From positions 83,948 to 147,947 of the forward strand of contig JAJQOW010000242.1 of NCBI GenBank assembly GCA_037975125.1: a stretch of 64,000 nucleotides of DNA, given 5' to 3'. Positions 49,326 through 60,892 of this stretch are shown here, piece by piece. The notes under the pieces were generated by a model. It searched no databases. It was not told where the DNA came from and saw only the letters and a program-made list of their open reading frames with translations. The position numbers and the translations under genes are program-made. Position 1 is the first letter of the stretch, and each line of letters opens with the position of its first letter. The DNA comes from Latrodectus hesperus. Taxonomy: Eukaryota > Arthropoda > Arachnida > Araneae > Theridiidae.

Positions 49326-50310
49326 CAGAGTGAAGTGCGAGCAAAAAACAGTTTAAAGTGATATTTTATAATTTTATTCCTACATTTATTTAGTGCAACT
49401 ATATTTATGGGTTTATTTTATCTCATAATTTTTATTTGACTTTAATCTTTGTATACATAAAATTTACTGCATTAAATTCTTTAATAAATTCATAATAAAA
49501 TATTTAAAATATTCTATAATTTATAAATATTCGGTGTTAAAATGCTTATTATCTTGCATAAATTTGCATAACTTTATCAAATTTTAAAACTATAGAACTC
49601 TCTTAAATTTCCTGTTCAGTTCGGTATAAATAATAATACTTTCCCTCAAAAGTGTGTAAATAACAAATAAATGCAAAAATAACTTTGTTTCAGAATTTAA
49701 TCTCCTTCTCAAGGGATTAAGAAGTTTGATCAGATCCATTCATCAACGCGTCTTCAATGAATGACAATTCCTTGTGGGCTGAAACTCTCTGACCAGAAAT
49801 GAATTCTTACTAACGCCAACAGCAGTGCAGCCATTTTATTTGCATCTATACGATCTTCTTATTCTAAAATTGACGCGAGAAATGCATCAACAAGTTGTGC
49901 CAACATTCGAAGGCGACAGTTGAAGTTATCGCCGTGAAAATTTTTATCACACAGTGGAGTTCAATAATTCCAATTTTAACAGAAAATCAGAATTTTCAAA
50001 TTGAAACTGATCATTCGTTTTCATTTCTTCATATATATAATATTCATTTAACTCACAATTTTCATTAAAAATTGCTGTTGCAGTCGCTTCCCACGCAAGA
50101 CAGAAGCTTCACAGTGATTTCTTTTGAAAAGTCGAGCCCTGAAACTGCTTGAAATTTAATTTAAGCGCTCTTATTTTCCAGAAGAATGAATTGAAATGCT
50201 GTAATAGACAAACTCCTATAAATCTGCAAAGAACAATTTGGTTTAATTGTGAATGCAAGTGGCCGAGTGGATGTAAATAAACATATTTTATATGTAAACA
50301 ATAAAAAAAA
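49326..50310. other. noncoding
   Basis: AT-rich, with a more balanced block at 49725-49960 that matches no repeat here. Confidence 0.45.
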
Positions 50311-51073
50311 GGGTTTGTATGTCATTGGGCACCTCTGCTTTTATCAGCATTTTGTACTATTAATTCCAAACCCAATATTTCCTAGTTCCAGTTGCTCGGA
50401 TCACCCACTTTATTAATAAAGTCCGATTACCCTTTAATGAAGTCTAGGTGTGACTCTCTAGTATGGATGATGCCTAAAGAAGTTAATCTAGGGAGGGCAA
50501 AAGCCTCACATTCGTAAATGATATGCTCTGCCTTTTCCTCTTGCGTATGACATTTCCAGCAGATAGGGTCTTGCTGAAACAGTCCCATCTGGTCAGAAAG
50601 TCAGTCATGCTAGGGATAGCTTCTTGACTTTCACCAGAAGAGGGTTTGGAGGTCATTTCTGCCTCAAGTGAAGGATTCATTGCTGCCCCTTTACAAGATT
50701 GCCTCTGAGTTCTCTTGTCTTTTTCAGCAAGGTCTACTTCAGAGGCTTCACCAGCAAATGCAGAAAGGTTTGTTGTTTCTTGTGTCTTTTCAGCTACAAG
50801 ATAACAATTAATAAGGTCAGGTAATATAACAGTCCACCCAACATTGCCTAAGTTACTGGGCAAGGCAAAAAAGCTAGAAGTTCGCCAGGCAACTAGAGGC
50901 TCCGTTAAGACATCATTACCGCGGTGTCAAATAGCCCTAGGCATGGGTCGCATAACACCAGGGTTTACGGGAGGTGGTTCACGGCCTCTGATTCTATATT
51001 CAAGGCTATCCTGTCATTCCTACATGACGTTCGGCGATCCACCACTTGCCGACGCGCCTGGTAGCTGCTCAGG
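50311..51073 (-). mobile_element. short LINE deletion derivative, copy 2
   Basis: The sister of 9969-10737, similar along its length. The frame from 50863 starts MPSNLGNVGWTVILPDLINC and runs through AEKTQE, EKDKRTQRQSCKGAAMNPSL to SMTDFL. The same junction as in copy 1 leads into the LINE C-terminal tail, which here carries several substitutions (CWKCHTQEEKAEHII). The 5' untranslated part (50870-51073) matches copy 1 until about GCTGCTCA, where both stop matching, marking the element's 5' end. Confidence 0.65.
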
Positions 51074-51478
51074 CATCACGACTCTACAAGCTTAAATGTA
51101 AAGCAACTTCAACTTTTGAGACATAGACATACGGAGGAACTGGTGTCTGTACCTTAGGTTATCAGGTACAGTTCCACCGCGTAATACATCTGGTTGGGAC
51201 AGGATGATCACGAATTTTGAAAAACAGAATTGAATTTCAATAGATCTCTAAGGTTTGAAATTAAAAATTTGACATAAATGTAATATCAGCAACAAAATAT
51301 TTACAGAATCTCCACTGTGGAAGATGATGACATGAGATAATTCTTGCACTAAAATTGTAAAAATAGGTTATCCCTTAATGTAATCCTATCCCTTGGATAT
51401 AAAAATACAAGTTAGTTATATTGATTTCGGTTATAACAAATGACATAAGCAGACTATAACGTAAATATATAGGCAATA
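51074..51478. other. noncoding
   Basis: Nothing recognised. Confidence 0.5.
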
Positions 51479-51480
51479 TA

Positions 51481-52861
51481 CACAATACTGGCCATTAAAA
51501 TTGCTACACAAGGAAAGCGGCATACCACACCCGTGAAATTTGCATGACAGGTAGAACTTGCTGTGATATGCAAATTATTAGATTTTCAGTGCATTCATAC
51601 AAAGCAGGCGACAGTAGCGACATCTACAATATGTATAAAACCAGAGATTTGACAGCAGTTTTCTCATACTGAATTTCCGTTTCAACATTGTTTTCGGCAA
51701 AGAAAGTTGCTGTAATGCCTCGTGTAAGAAGAAATGCCTATCAGCACGTGTCTGACTTTGATCGAGGAAGAATTAGAGCCTACCGGGATTGCGGTTTATC
51801 GTACCTCAATATTGCTTCTCGCGTCGGTCTTGACTCCATGACTGTTAGCAGAATATGGAATCGATGGGTTCAGGACAATCATAAGGAACGTCATGCAGGA
51901 TCTCAGCGACCCCCTATCACTAACAGCAGAGAAGACAGACATCTTAACCGCATGGTCATAAGGGATCGTACAGCCACGCCACGAACCCTGAGTCGAGAAA
52001 TGGAGTCATTTGCAAGACAACAAGTTTCTGCTCGAACAGTTAGACGTCGTTTGCAGCAGCATGGATTGTCTGCACGGCGACCATGGCTTCGGCTACCTTT
52101 GACGCTGCGTCAGACAGGAGCGCCTTCAATGGTGTGATCAGCGACGAGCCTGAACACGGGAATGGCATCACGTCATCCTTACAGATGAATCTTGGTTCTG
52201 TATACTGGACCATGATGGCCGCATCCGTGTTTGGAGGCATCGTGGAGAACGCGCTTTGCCAGCTTGCATTGGACTTCGCCATACTGGTCCATATGCTAGA
52301 GTGATGTTATGGGGTGCCATTGGATACACGTCTCGATCACCTCTTGTTCGCATTACCGGCACTTTGAACAGCAACCGTTACATTTCCGATGTGTTAAGGC
52401 CCGTGGCTCTGTCCTATCTTCGAGGCCTCTCTAATGCTTTGTTTCAACAGCATAATGCACGACCGCATGTTGCCCGTACTGCTCTGAACTTCCTTGATAA
52501 AGAACAGGTTCGACTGACCAGCACGTTCTCCTGATCTGTCAACAGTTGAGAACGTGTGATCAATGGTTGCCGAGCGATTGTCACGCCATCACTCACCATC
52601 CACTACTGTCGATGAACTGTGGCATGGACTGAGATCACCGTACATGCCATACAATCTCTGTTTGACTCCATGCCTAGGCGGATAAATGCTGTTATTGCAG
52701 CCAGGGGTGGCTGCTCTGGGTACTGATTTCTCAAGATCTATACATCCTAATTTCCTGTAAATCTAATCTCTTGTTCTTTCCACTATAATGTATGTGTCCA
52801 ATAAATATCGTTCTGTTATTTGCATTCCTTCTTGGTGTAGCAATTATAATGGCCAGTAGTG
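51481..52861 (+). mobile_element. Tc1-like transposon with both TIRs
   Basis: 1381 bp. The left end reads CACAATACTGGCCATTAAAA then TTGCTACACAAGG. The right end is the complement of CACTACTGGCCATTATAATT then GCTACACCAAG, differing by a 2-bp indel and one base. TA flanks both sides (51479-51480 and 52862-52863). One plus-strand transposase gene occupies it. Length and structure are typical of Tc1 elements, and the family differs from the one at 0.9-3.5 kb. Confidence 0.9.
51715..52740 (+). pseudogene. Tc1-like transposase, inactivated
   Basis: It starts MPRVRRNAYQHVSDFDRGRI with the paired-type N-terminal helix-turn-helix (YLNIASRVGLDSMTVSRIWN). The second DNA-binding half has RDRTATPRTLSREME and SARTVRRRLQQHGLSARRPW. 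A frameshift near 52110 leads to HHVILTDESWFCILDHDG (first catalytic Asp), YARVMLWGAIGY, and FQQHNARPHVARTALNFL, where the second catalytic Asp of the QQDNARPH box is His. A second shift near 52515 leads to SPDLSTVENV, with the catalytic Glu of a DDE enzyme. In-frame TGA codons stand where conserved Trp is expected at three places (about 52152, 52509, 52556). Not functional. Confidence 0.88.
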
Positions 52862-53526
52862 TAATTATATTTATGTAGAAAAGTATGAAAAAAGAGCAAA
52901 TAAACGTAACAGATTTACGATATATAGAAGTATAACGCTCTCGTGCTTCAAATGCGTACTTTAATGTAATATTGCATTTTCACAACACCCAATGACTGCA
53001 TTGTCTGTACGCACACAGATAATTAAGTTTAAATGTGCATGAATGACATCAAACTGAACATTTAACATTTGCTGTGGGTGATAAACTGTAAAATAAATAT
53101 TCTATATAAGGTATTATATATAGACTGTAATGAGCTCAACTATTAATGCTGTGAATATTTGTTGATTTGTTGAAAAAAACGCAATTTTTTTTCTTTTTTT
53201 GACGAAATATGTTCCGATTTTAGTACAGGAGATACTGCTGGAAGAATTTTCCCCCATCAAATTCACTGAGCTCAACTAGAGATTCAAATTAAATTTTTTA
53301 TACAATTTTACGAATTTGGGTACACAATAGAATGTTTTAAATGTCAAATGCCTGCTTATCAAAATTTTACTTTTCTTTCATCTCCGTGAACATTCACATT
53401 TGTAAAAAATAAGGGAACATTTGCTTGTATGCAAAGACTGTTGACAAACATCCTCACTTAACCACCTTTAGTTTAAATGTTCATAGGTTTGACTCCCACC
53501 TCGAGTGGGGAGCATTCAGGTTGGTT
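52862..53526. other. AT-rich noncoding
   Basis: Nothing recognised except a B-box-like GGTTTGACTCCCACC at about 53486. Confidence 0.5.
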
Positions 53527-53700
53527 TGGTTTGTTTGTCGCTCAACAGTCATTTTTTGCACACGAGGGCTAATTAGACCGGGACCTACGGCTTAAAATGG
53601 ATTCCGAACCACTACAAACATCCATGCCCAAGGTGGGATTGGAACCCATGAACTGTTGAACCGAAGGCAAGAGCGCTAACCATTTGACTGCCAGCTCGGC
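53527..53700 (-). mobile_element. SINE-D
   Basis: Reverse orientation, closely matching 30514-30689: TTTGTCGCTCAACAGTCATT, GCACACGAGGGCTAATTAGA, ACATCCATGCCCAAGGTGGG and CAAGAGCGCTAACCATTTGA. The B box has one change (GGATTGGAACCC). Confidence 0.85.
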
Positions 53701-54399
53701 GGGGACACCTTCAGACACCGCATATTGGATAGCTTAACTACTGAAGTCTGGGGCAAGGTATTCATGACAAATTGATTTCTGGGAAAACTTTTCATGAATA
53801 GTGGGTCCTATTCCCCTGTCGCAAGGGGGAAACCCTGAAAACTCCTAAGCAACCACCCCGACAAACATGCATGCAGAAGCTCAATATCCATCTCCTAATT
53901 TTCAAAACTGGTTGAAGTTGACCCCAGAACCTTGTGCTCAATATAGGCTTTCCTGAACTCTGGCTGTTTGATTCCCAATCCACATTGAATTGCAATTCCG
54001 AATCAAATTAGCCTTCGTGCGCTGATAAACTGTCGAGCGGCGACGAAACAAAAGTTAATTCCTTTCGCCGTGAGATATTTTATTCTTAATTTCATGGCAT
54101 AAGAACCAGAACAAATTCATGAGTTGCTGGGGCAATACAGATGGAAACACTTCAAAAGTTTTCCAGCTAAATGTTTCTGAAAAAAACAAAAACAACTGGT
54201 TTTTTTTAAAGATTACCATTTATAATCAAAGAGCTCCAATGGCGAGAATGCCCTCTTTAGAGCGATAAGTCTAGGGTTCGATCCCAACCACAGATGAGTA
54301 AGAGAGGGGTGCTGCTTTTCATTTTCTGCACGCACGTTTGTCGGGATGATTGCCTGAAAGTCTTATGGGTTTCTTCCTTCGGATCTTATGAATATCAGA
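53701..54399. other. mostly unassigned, with a tRNA-like scrap
   Basis: 54240-54290 reads GAGCGATAAGTCTAGGGTTC then GATCCCAACC, a B-box-like piece that may be an old SINE head. The rest (53701-54230) is unclassified and less AT-rich than average. Confidence 0.35.
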
Positions 54400-54715
54400 C
54401 ACTATTCATGGGGCCTGGACGTCGCTTTCATATCGGAAGGTAGTGAGTTCGAATCCCGACTTAACCGAAGATCCATTGTGTTTGCTAAAGGCGGCTGGAG
54501 CACGCTAAACCTCGGCTGTATCGCAATGTCCTCCAAGTGAAATGATACCTCTGGGGGTGGCAGGCTAAGTATTGGGGGTCATCTGTTTGGTCCCTGTTTC
54601 AAAATCACGAAGACTCCACCCGGATGCTTTTATCTAACTAGTAGAGCCCGGTTCAGGGGCTGGGTACGGGGAAGCATGCAAGTGCAACAACAGTACGCAA
54701 TTCATTAAAAAAAAA
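54400..54715 (+). mobile_element. SINE-F, tRNA-headed with A tail
   Basis: The head is GGACGTCGCTTTCATATCGG then GTAGTGAGTTCGAATCCCGA (B box). The body has GGCGGCTGGAGCACGCTAAA, CTGGGGGTGGCAGGCTAAGT and GAGCCCGGTTCAGGGGCTGG, and it ends in a short A run at about 54706-54714. Only copy in the window. Confidence 0.6.
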
Positions 54716-54899
54716 GTCTTCTTGATAAGAAACACGTTTTGTATCACATGCTTTAGACTATCAGACTTTTATGAAAGATTAATTAAAAAAATTATAATTT
54801 TTATAATATGTTTTTTTTTAAAGCTAGAATTGGGAATTATGATTTTCTATATGGCATTCCATCTCTTGTTTTATTTTTGGCTATTCTTCAAGATCATTT

Positions 54900-55675
54900 T
54901 TATTACATTTCAAAGGCTCACTCTCAGGCCACCATCAGGTCTCTCTCTTCAATTGCTCCTAGCAGTATTGGGTCTGTTTATCTCTGTCAAATGGCAATTA
55001 GTTCTCTACTGGAAGAAGGACGACAAATTGTGCTGCAATGGATACCCAGCCACTGTGGTATCGCCGGAAATGACGCAGCTGATAAATTGGCAAAGGCTGG
55101 CTCAGATCTACAACAGCCTTCTCCAGCCTTGGAGTACCATACTGTTAAAAGGCTTATTAAGTCAAATATAGCCTCCTATCATAGAAATATTTACAAGATG
55201 TGCATAAAGGAGAAAGCATGGGCTTCCTTAATAACAAAGCCTATTCCGTGCAACCTCCCCAGAGCTGTGGGAGTGGCAAATTTTCGCCTTAAAACTGGGC
55301 ATGATTATCTGCAAAAACACCTTCACCGTTTGGGTTTGAGGGACTCTCCAAACCCAAACGCCCTTTTGCGGACTAGAGGATATGACTGGTGACCACCTTT
55401 TCACTTGCCCTGGACTTTCGGACGTCGCAGATAGAAATTCTGCGGAAGATGACTTTTCATACACCTCAAGATTGTATTGGGCTGCCCGACAGAGACTGAT
55501 GGTTGAAAAACCAAGGTCGGGCGTAGGATAAAAAAATATTTCAAAGGAAAATAATAGTGATAGTGGGTCATTATCACCATACCTAGCCAGCTGTAACCTA
55601 GAGAAAAGACTGTCTAGACAACGGAATGTCCCAGGTTGGATGCTAGTCACTTTTTTCCTTTGAAAGTGACCATCA
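54900..55675 (+). pseudogene. 5'-truncated LINE: RNase H and tail
   Basis: The frame reads SQATIRSLSS (about 54920), ISSLLEEGRQIVLQWIPSHC (about 55000-55055) and GIAGNDAADKLAKAGSDLQQ. V-L-Q-W-I-P-S-H-C-G-I-x-G-N-D-x-A-D is the RNase H motif of Jockey/I-type LINEs, including the catalytic His and Asp. The tail follows: FRLKTGHDYLQKHLHRLGLR. A frameshift near 55370 leads to GDHLFTCPGL and RLYWAARQRLMVEKPRSGVG-stop (about 55530). The 3' untranslated part reaches about 55675, where the next LINE starts. The reverse transcriptase part is absent. Confidence 0.8.
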
Positions 55676-55679
55676 AATT

Positions 55680-57240
55680 TTAAACACAGTTACTTATTTC
55701 CTGAATAACAACTTTAATAATCAGCCTTTCATTGAAACACCTGCTTCAGAAATTGAAGAAATTATTAAATAACTCAAACCCAAAAAAGTCCCGGTCATGA
55801 TAATATCAACAACAAAATTATGAAACAGCTCCCTATTAGAGCAATTTGCTGCCTCTCTGCAATCATCAACAGTATACTGAAAACAAGTCATTTTCCAAAA
55901 GTATGGAAAAGGGCAGTTATCATTCCGCTCCACAAGAAGGGTAAAAGCAAAAATCTCAAATCCAATAATAGACCGATTTCTCTTTTTGCCGACTATGGCC
56001 AAGATTGCCGAAAAAATTATTCTTAATAAGTTACTGGCCTTTGATGAGACCAACAAAATTATTATTCCTCAACAATTTGGCTTCCGTAAAAAACTTTCTA
56101 CCACCCACCAACTACTCAGAGTAGTAGAAAAAATTTCAAAAGGAATCGCGTACAAAAAACCACGGGAGGAATATTCATTGATATAGAAAAAGTGTTCGAT
56201 GGAGTTTGGCACCCTGGTCTAATTTACAAACTAATTAAATTCCATTTCCCAACCCAATTAATTACTTTAATTAATAATTCCTCTCCAACCGCTCTATTAC
56301 TATTAGAGTAGGAAAAGATATCTCTGGACAGACCCATTCTTGCAGGCGTACCGCAAGGATCCCTACTGGGTCCTCTCTTATTTAACATCTAAATCAATGA
56401 TATTCCGCAACACCAAAATTCTATGCTCTGCTTGTTTGCGGATGATACTGCCGTTTGTCCACTAGCTCTCTCTACTGGAAAATCCATGCTACCCTTACTG
56501 AACACCTCATGGCCATTGAAGAGTGGCTTAATAAGTGGAAAATTAAAATAAATCCAAACAAATCCACTGCTGTCATTTTTACTAGCAATCGTACTCTACC
56601 TCCCCCCAGATTCAACTAAGCGGTTTTTCGGTCCACTGGTCAAATAAAGTCAAGTACCTCGGTCTTACGTTAGATAATAAACTTACCTGGAAAGCCCATA
56701 TTAATAAAATTAAGAATAAATTTATTTCTGCCAAAACTTCACTCTACCCCTTAATTGCCTACAAATCAAAGCTCTCCATGGCTAACAAGCTATTGATTTA
56801 TAAATCATACCTTCGCCCTATTACCATCTATGCAGCCCCAATCTGGGGTAATGTTGCGGAAACGAACCTGAAACTTCTTGAAGGTCAGCAAAGTAAATTT
56901 CTTAGACTGATCACTCAATCAGACTTCTACATCAGAAACGAACACATCAGAAGCAATTTGGGTGTCCTTCCCCTATCAAGATACGTCCAATTCCTTGCTT
57001 TTCGCTTCTACAACAATCTTTATGAAATTGATAACTCTGAAATTCAAGCAATTGAAAACTACAGTCCCTATGAACTTTCCAGTTTCCACAGACCAAGGGC
57101 GGTTCTGCGGGCTAAACCACATTCAAATTTATCTATTCACCTCCCAAAAAGTAGAAATAAATAATTTCTTCTTCTTAAACTTAAAAAAAAATAAAATAAA
57201 GAAAAGGAAAAGAAATTTGTATTTATATATATGCATATTT

Positions 57241-57306
<66 letters not shown>

Positions 57307-57660
57307 GAATAAAAAATATTTTGCCTTTAAATAGTTAAATAGTTATATTAATACTATGTATATAACTGTAATTAAAAAGTTTTTTTTTTTTTTTTTTTTT
57401 GCACTCTTGTTTGTAATGTGTATTCAAATTTTTCATTTTTATGTTTATTCAATCTCATGCAACGAACTCTCGTTGGGAGCACTTTAACCTAAGCAAAATA
57501 TTTTCTTAAATTTTTTGTGTTTAAATAATCTTATATTTTGAAATCCTTATGTTAATGTCAACTAAAGTTAGGTGTAGAAAAATTTCTTATGAACAGAAGG
57601 TACATGGCCATTTAGGCTAGGAACCTAACAAACACTAGATCCATTCTTCTTCTCCCAAGT
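55680..57660 (+). pseudogene. 5'-truncated Jockey-type LINE (LINE-A copy 1)
   Basis: It starts in the linker before the reverse transcriptase (YFLNNNFNNQPFIETPASEI). In shifting frames follow KVWKRAVIIPLHKKGKS, PTMAKIAEKIILNKLLAFDE, IIPQQFGFRKKLSTTHQLLR, GGIFIDIEKVFDGVWHPGL, ILAGVPQGSLLGPLLFNI and MLCLFADDTAV (catalytic F-A-D-D). The thumb/C-terminal part is open from 56778 to 57164 (MANKLLIYKSYLRPITIYAA). At least five frameshifts or stops. The 3' untranslated region (57165-57660) contains a (TA)n tract and a T run and ends in TTCTTCTTCT. The same 3' end occurs inverted at 60893-61523. Confidence 0.85.
57244..57304. repeat. (TA)n within LINE-A 3' untranslated region
   Basis: About 30 TA units. 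The corresponding place in the inverted copy (about 61227-61250) holds only TATATATGCATACATATA. Confidence 0.95.
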
Positions 57661-57863
57661 ATACACCACTGACAGACGTATGAAAGGAAAACTTAACCAA
57701 AATAAAAACAAAAAATTAAAATATTGAATAAAAGTGAAAACAAATTAACAAAAAAAATGAAGTAACGAAATAAACTTTGAATTGAAACTATTAAGAAAAT
57801 AGTACACAAAAAAAGATAAATGAAAGATTGTTTAATTTTTAAGAGTAGAAAGACTTAAGCGTT
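57661..57863. other. A-rich noncoding spacer
   Basis: Nothing recognised between LINE-A copy 1 and the THAP frame. Confidence 0.5.
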
Positions 57864-58290
57864 ATGGACCAAGAAGATTCTTCCGTAAAGACTATAGTTT
57901 TCGACAACAAGAAATTCGGAGTTTTGTTATGTTCCCATCACAATCTGAAGGACAGATGGCAGACTGCTTTTTCGTCCATGTGTTTCTGGGAATTTGTTTC
58001 TGCAAACCTGTTGTTCTCAGGGCTAGGGAAAGAGAGGCCGTCGGTTTTGATATTTTTCTCTCTGGCAAACCAAGTAGTCAATTTTGCATGTCGTCCATAT
58101 ATTCATTCAAATCAGAATGCTCACTGCACACTCTAGCATTCTTGATGTTAATTTTGTCACTTCTTCGACATCTTTGCACCCATTCCTTTGAAAGCATTTG
58201 ATTTTCTTTTGGAAATCGATGAAATATTATGTGTTTTCCTTTTGTATTTCGATACGTATTTGAACACGTAGCAACAGCACACGATGTCAT
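57864..58290 (-). CDS. THAP-domain protein fragment
   Basis: From the ATG at 58288-58290 the minus strand encodes a THAP zinc finger: MTSCAVATCSNTYRNTKGKH, then IIFHRFPKENQ, KEWVQRCRRSDK and NARVCSEHSDLNEYMDD. The C2CH ligands are Cys4, Cys9, Cys55 and His58, and the conserved Trp is at 37. THAP domains bind DNA and occur in P-element transposases and host regulators. The usual Phe after C-S-E-H is Ser. A stop follows residue 70 (58078), but another frame continues with plausible protein (KNIKTDGLSFPSPENNRFAE, TNSQKHMDEKAVCHLSFRL) to about 57930, so one frameshift seems to break a longer frame. It lies 20 kb from the P-like transposase relic and on the opposite strand. Confidence 0.65.
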
Positions 58291-58414
58291 GTTTTCCTCT
58301 TTAAAAATACTGTTGCTTAAAATAAAAACATTAACATTAAACAAGCCAAAATGAATGAGAAAGCTGCGATCAGACACAAACTAGCATAGAGAATGCCAGC
58401 CAGTGGATGCCCAG

Positions 58415-58422
58415 TGACGTCA
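58415..58422 (-). promoter_or_regulatory. CRE site upstream of the THAP frame
   Basis: A perfect TGACGTCA in a GC-richer patch (58390-58480), about 125 bp before the THAP start codon. The placement suits a promoter, but there is no further proof. Confidence 0.35.
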
Positions 58423-58490
58423 CGCTCTTCCCCTCTCCGGTGACAAGGCGGCATGCGATACATCAAAGCGATGAGCCAGCCCTTATGTGT

Positions 58491-59046
58491 TCCCTAGCCC
58501 TGTGTTGTTCTGCCATTTCATTGTAATCATGCACGCACCTTTAAAAGTGATTGAACACCTGACAGTATGTTGACAGGAAAAGAGGGGTGCATCCCTGTCG
58601 AAAGCAATCCCAAGTCCACCCCAACTGTTTCCTGGAAAGTAATTGTATGAATCACTCTTTTCTCTTCCACGCTGGCACATAAGAATTGTCATCGAATTTG
58701 AATTACCAGCAAACAACAGTCAAGGGACGCTGGTTGTCAGTTTGGATGCTCCAGGCACGCACCTCCAATTTATTAAATTTGGCTTCTAGGGTTTATGTGT
58801 TGGTCTAAATGGGGAATATTTTCTGATTTAAATTTTTTTTACATCCTAATCTTTTTAGTACATTGTCGAGTCCGGTATTCCCCCTGGTATGGCCATACAG
58901 ACAGTAACTTTATTAATTCCAAAATAAAGGGAGGTTACAGAATTTGGGACAGTTACAATCATAACAGAGTACAATTCCATTATATACAAGATAACAAACA
59001 TGACAAATTTAGTTTCCTAATACATTCTCTGGGATACAAATTCTTG
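58491..59046. other. noncoding
   Basis: 58733-58760 (AGGGACGCTGGTTGTCAGTT, TGGATG) is repeated at about 60780-60807 (TGGGACGCTGGTTGCCACTT, TGGATG). No gene recognised. Confidence 0.4.
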
Positions 59047-59060
59047 GCTATTATAGTTAT

Positions 59061-59354
59061 TGTTGTCGTCTGCCAACTAGGCTGGCAACATGGGGTGCGG
59101 TGCTCCACTTCTCAAAGTGAACCCTATATTGGTGTGGAGTCCGACTTCCTCAATACATACATGTCATAGGGACCCGTTGTGAATGGTTGCCTACCCTATA
59201 GGTAGGCAACCATTCACAATCCATTCATACAAGGAAAAGACAAAGACAGGATAGATAGAGAGAGAAAGTACATCCATGCCTGAACCGGGATTCGAATCCA
59301 GGACCTTCTTGTCCGCAGTCAGGTACGCTGACCACTAGATAAGATTGGACTCTA
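59061..59354 (-). mobile_element. SINE-A with internal hairpin and TSD
   Basis: Reverse orientation. Family blocks are GGCTGGCAACATGGGGTGCG, GTGTGGAGTCCGACTTCCTC, the inverted B box GGGATTCGAATCCAGG and GCTGACCACTAGATAAG. A 14-bp duplication, GCTATTATAGTTAT, is at 59047-59060 and 59355-59368. Unlike other copies it has a 19-bp inverted duplication: 59177-59195 is the complement of 59201-59219. Confidence 0.88.
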
Positions 59355-59368
59355 GCTATTATAGTTAT

Positions 59369-60540
59369 AATACAATTTTGGTTATTTACGTTGGGTTTTT
59401 TTATTTGAATTATATTTAAGTTATAAGCATTATTATGATTTTTACTCAAATATGATGTGAATGAAATGTAATGTGAAAGTATTTAATTACTTCAGTTCTG
59501 AATAGCCTAGTTCAGTGCTGTAAATTTTTAGTTTCATAATTTAAAAATAATTAAATTTTTAATTTCTGTGTAGAAATATTGAATTCGATTTGTAAATATG
59601 TGCTGATAAAATATTGGAAAGATTGTGTGCGCTAAACTAAATGAAATGGGATAGAAAATATATGTAGTTATGACATATGTTTGCCTTGTGATAATAATCT
59701 AAAAAGTATTATTTTAAAAAATATTGAGCAGAGAAAGCTAAATTGTACCAAAAATTATGTAAATATTTCTAAATTTACTAGATAATTTAGTGCACAGAAA
59801 AATTTAATAAAATAAACTATAATAAGAAATGCAAAAATTATAATCTAGATCAGGGCTAGGGGAAGCATTCCCTATCCCTGAATCTAGATTGAATTTTAAT
59901 ATTATACACGATTATCTTACTTATTATCTTCTATGTTATCTTATATCAACAAATATTTGTTATTTACTAAGTAAAAGTGTCTGCCAAATTTTATAGTTCA
60001 TTTTAAATAATATTAAAATCATAGTTTCTTTCTTTCTTACTTACTTTTAGTTATCTAATAATTGCTCATTAATTGGAAACTCCCATTTCTAAAATATTCT
60101 GGGCTTTGAAATTTATTTTAAAAATTTATTTATCTAACAACAATCCATTATAACAGATTCAATAGCGATCGTGTTTTTAAGAGAGAATTGGAAGAATCTT
60201 TACGAAACAATCCATCATGAAAATACAAAGGCGATTGTAGCGTCAACGATTTATTTGCTTTTTAAATAACGTTTTCTTTTGTTACTTTTCAAACTCGGTC
60301 GAAGTGGGCAAAAAATAGAAACTTCAACAGCGGCGGTTATTACAAGAGGATATTCAACTGATCGTATAACATCCCCCAAAGCAAACAAGAATGCTTGTTT
60401 GTTGTGAAGTGACACTCGTGAAATGGGAAAGACATGCAGAGATGATGATGTTTCTGCCTGTTGTCAAACATGTTTGTACCCGATGTATTGGTTAGCTGAT
60501 TTATGCTTATTCGGTTGGCCAGAGGGAATCGACTTGATGA
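59369..60540. other. AT-rich noncoding
   Basis: Nothing recognised. Confidence 0.5.
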
Positions 60541-60892
60541 GAAATCCTTAGAAAGGAATGGAAGGGGGCTCTGATTTATGTTTCCTCGGCTGATAGCAGG
60601 ATTGAAGCGTTAAAGCATTGTATGACTTGAATGTAACATAAAGAGAGAGAGAATGGATGACTGAAGACTTCGATTGTTGACACCACATCTCCAGAATTGC
60701 ATAACTAGAATGTATTGGGAATATAACAAGAGCGTGGATGACTGAAGACTTCGATGAGGGAACCCTTTGAAAAGGGTTTATGGGACGCTGGTTGCCACTT
60801 TGGATGGCGGAGTTCCTGGGCACCAGGCGTAATTTAATTAATTAGCTCTTAAAGGGTATAATTGTTAGTCCTAATAAGAGTAGTTTAAGATG
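60541..60892. other. unclassified, with a short local repeat
   Basis: GGATGACTGAAGACTTCGAT occurs at 60653 and again about 82 bp later (60735), an imperfect local duplication. No convincing gene. Confidence 0.4.

Noticed and set aside
55228..55650. 140-codon minus-strand frame
   Set aside because: It is the shadow of the plus-strand RNase H tail of the LINE, which has clear family motifs.
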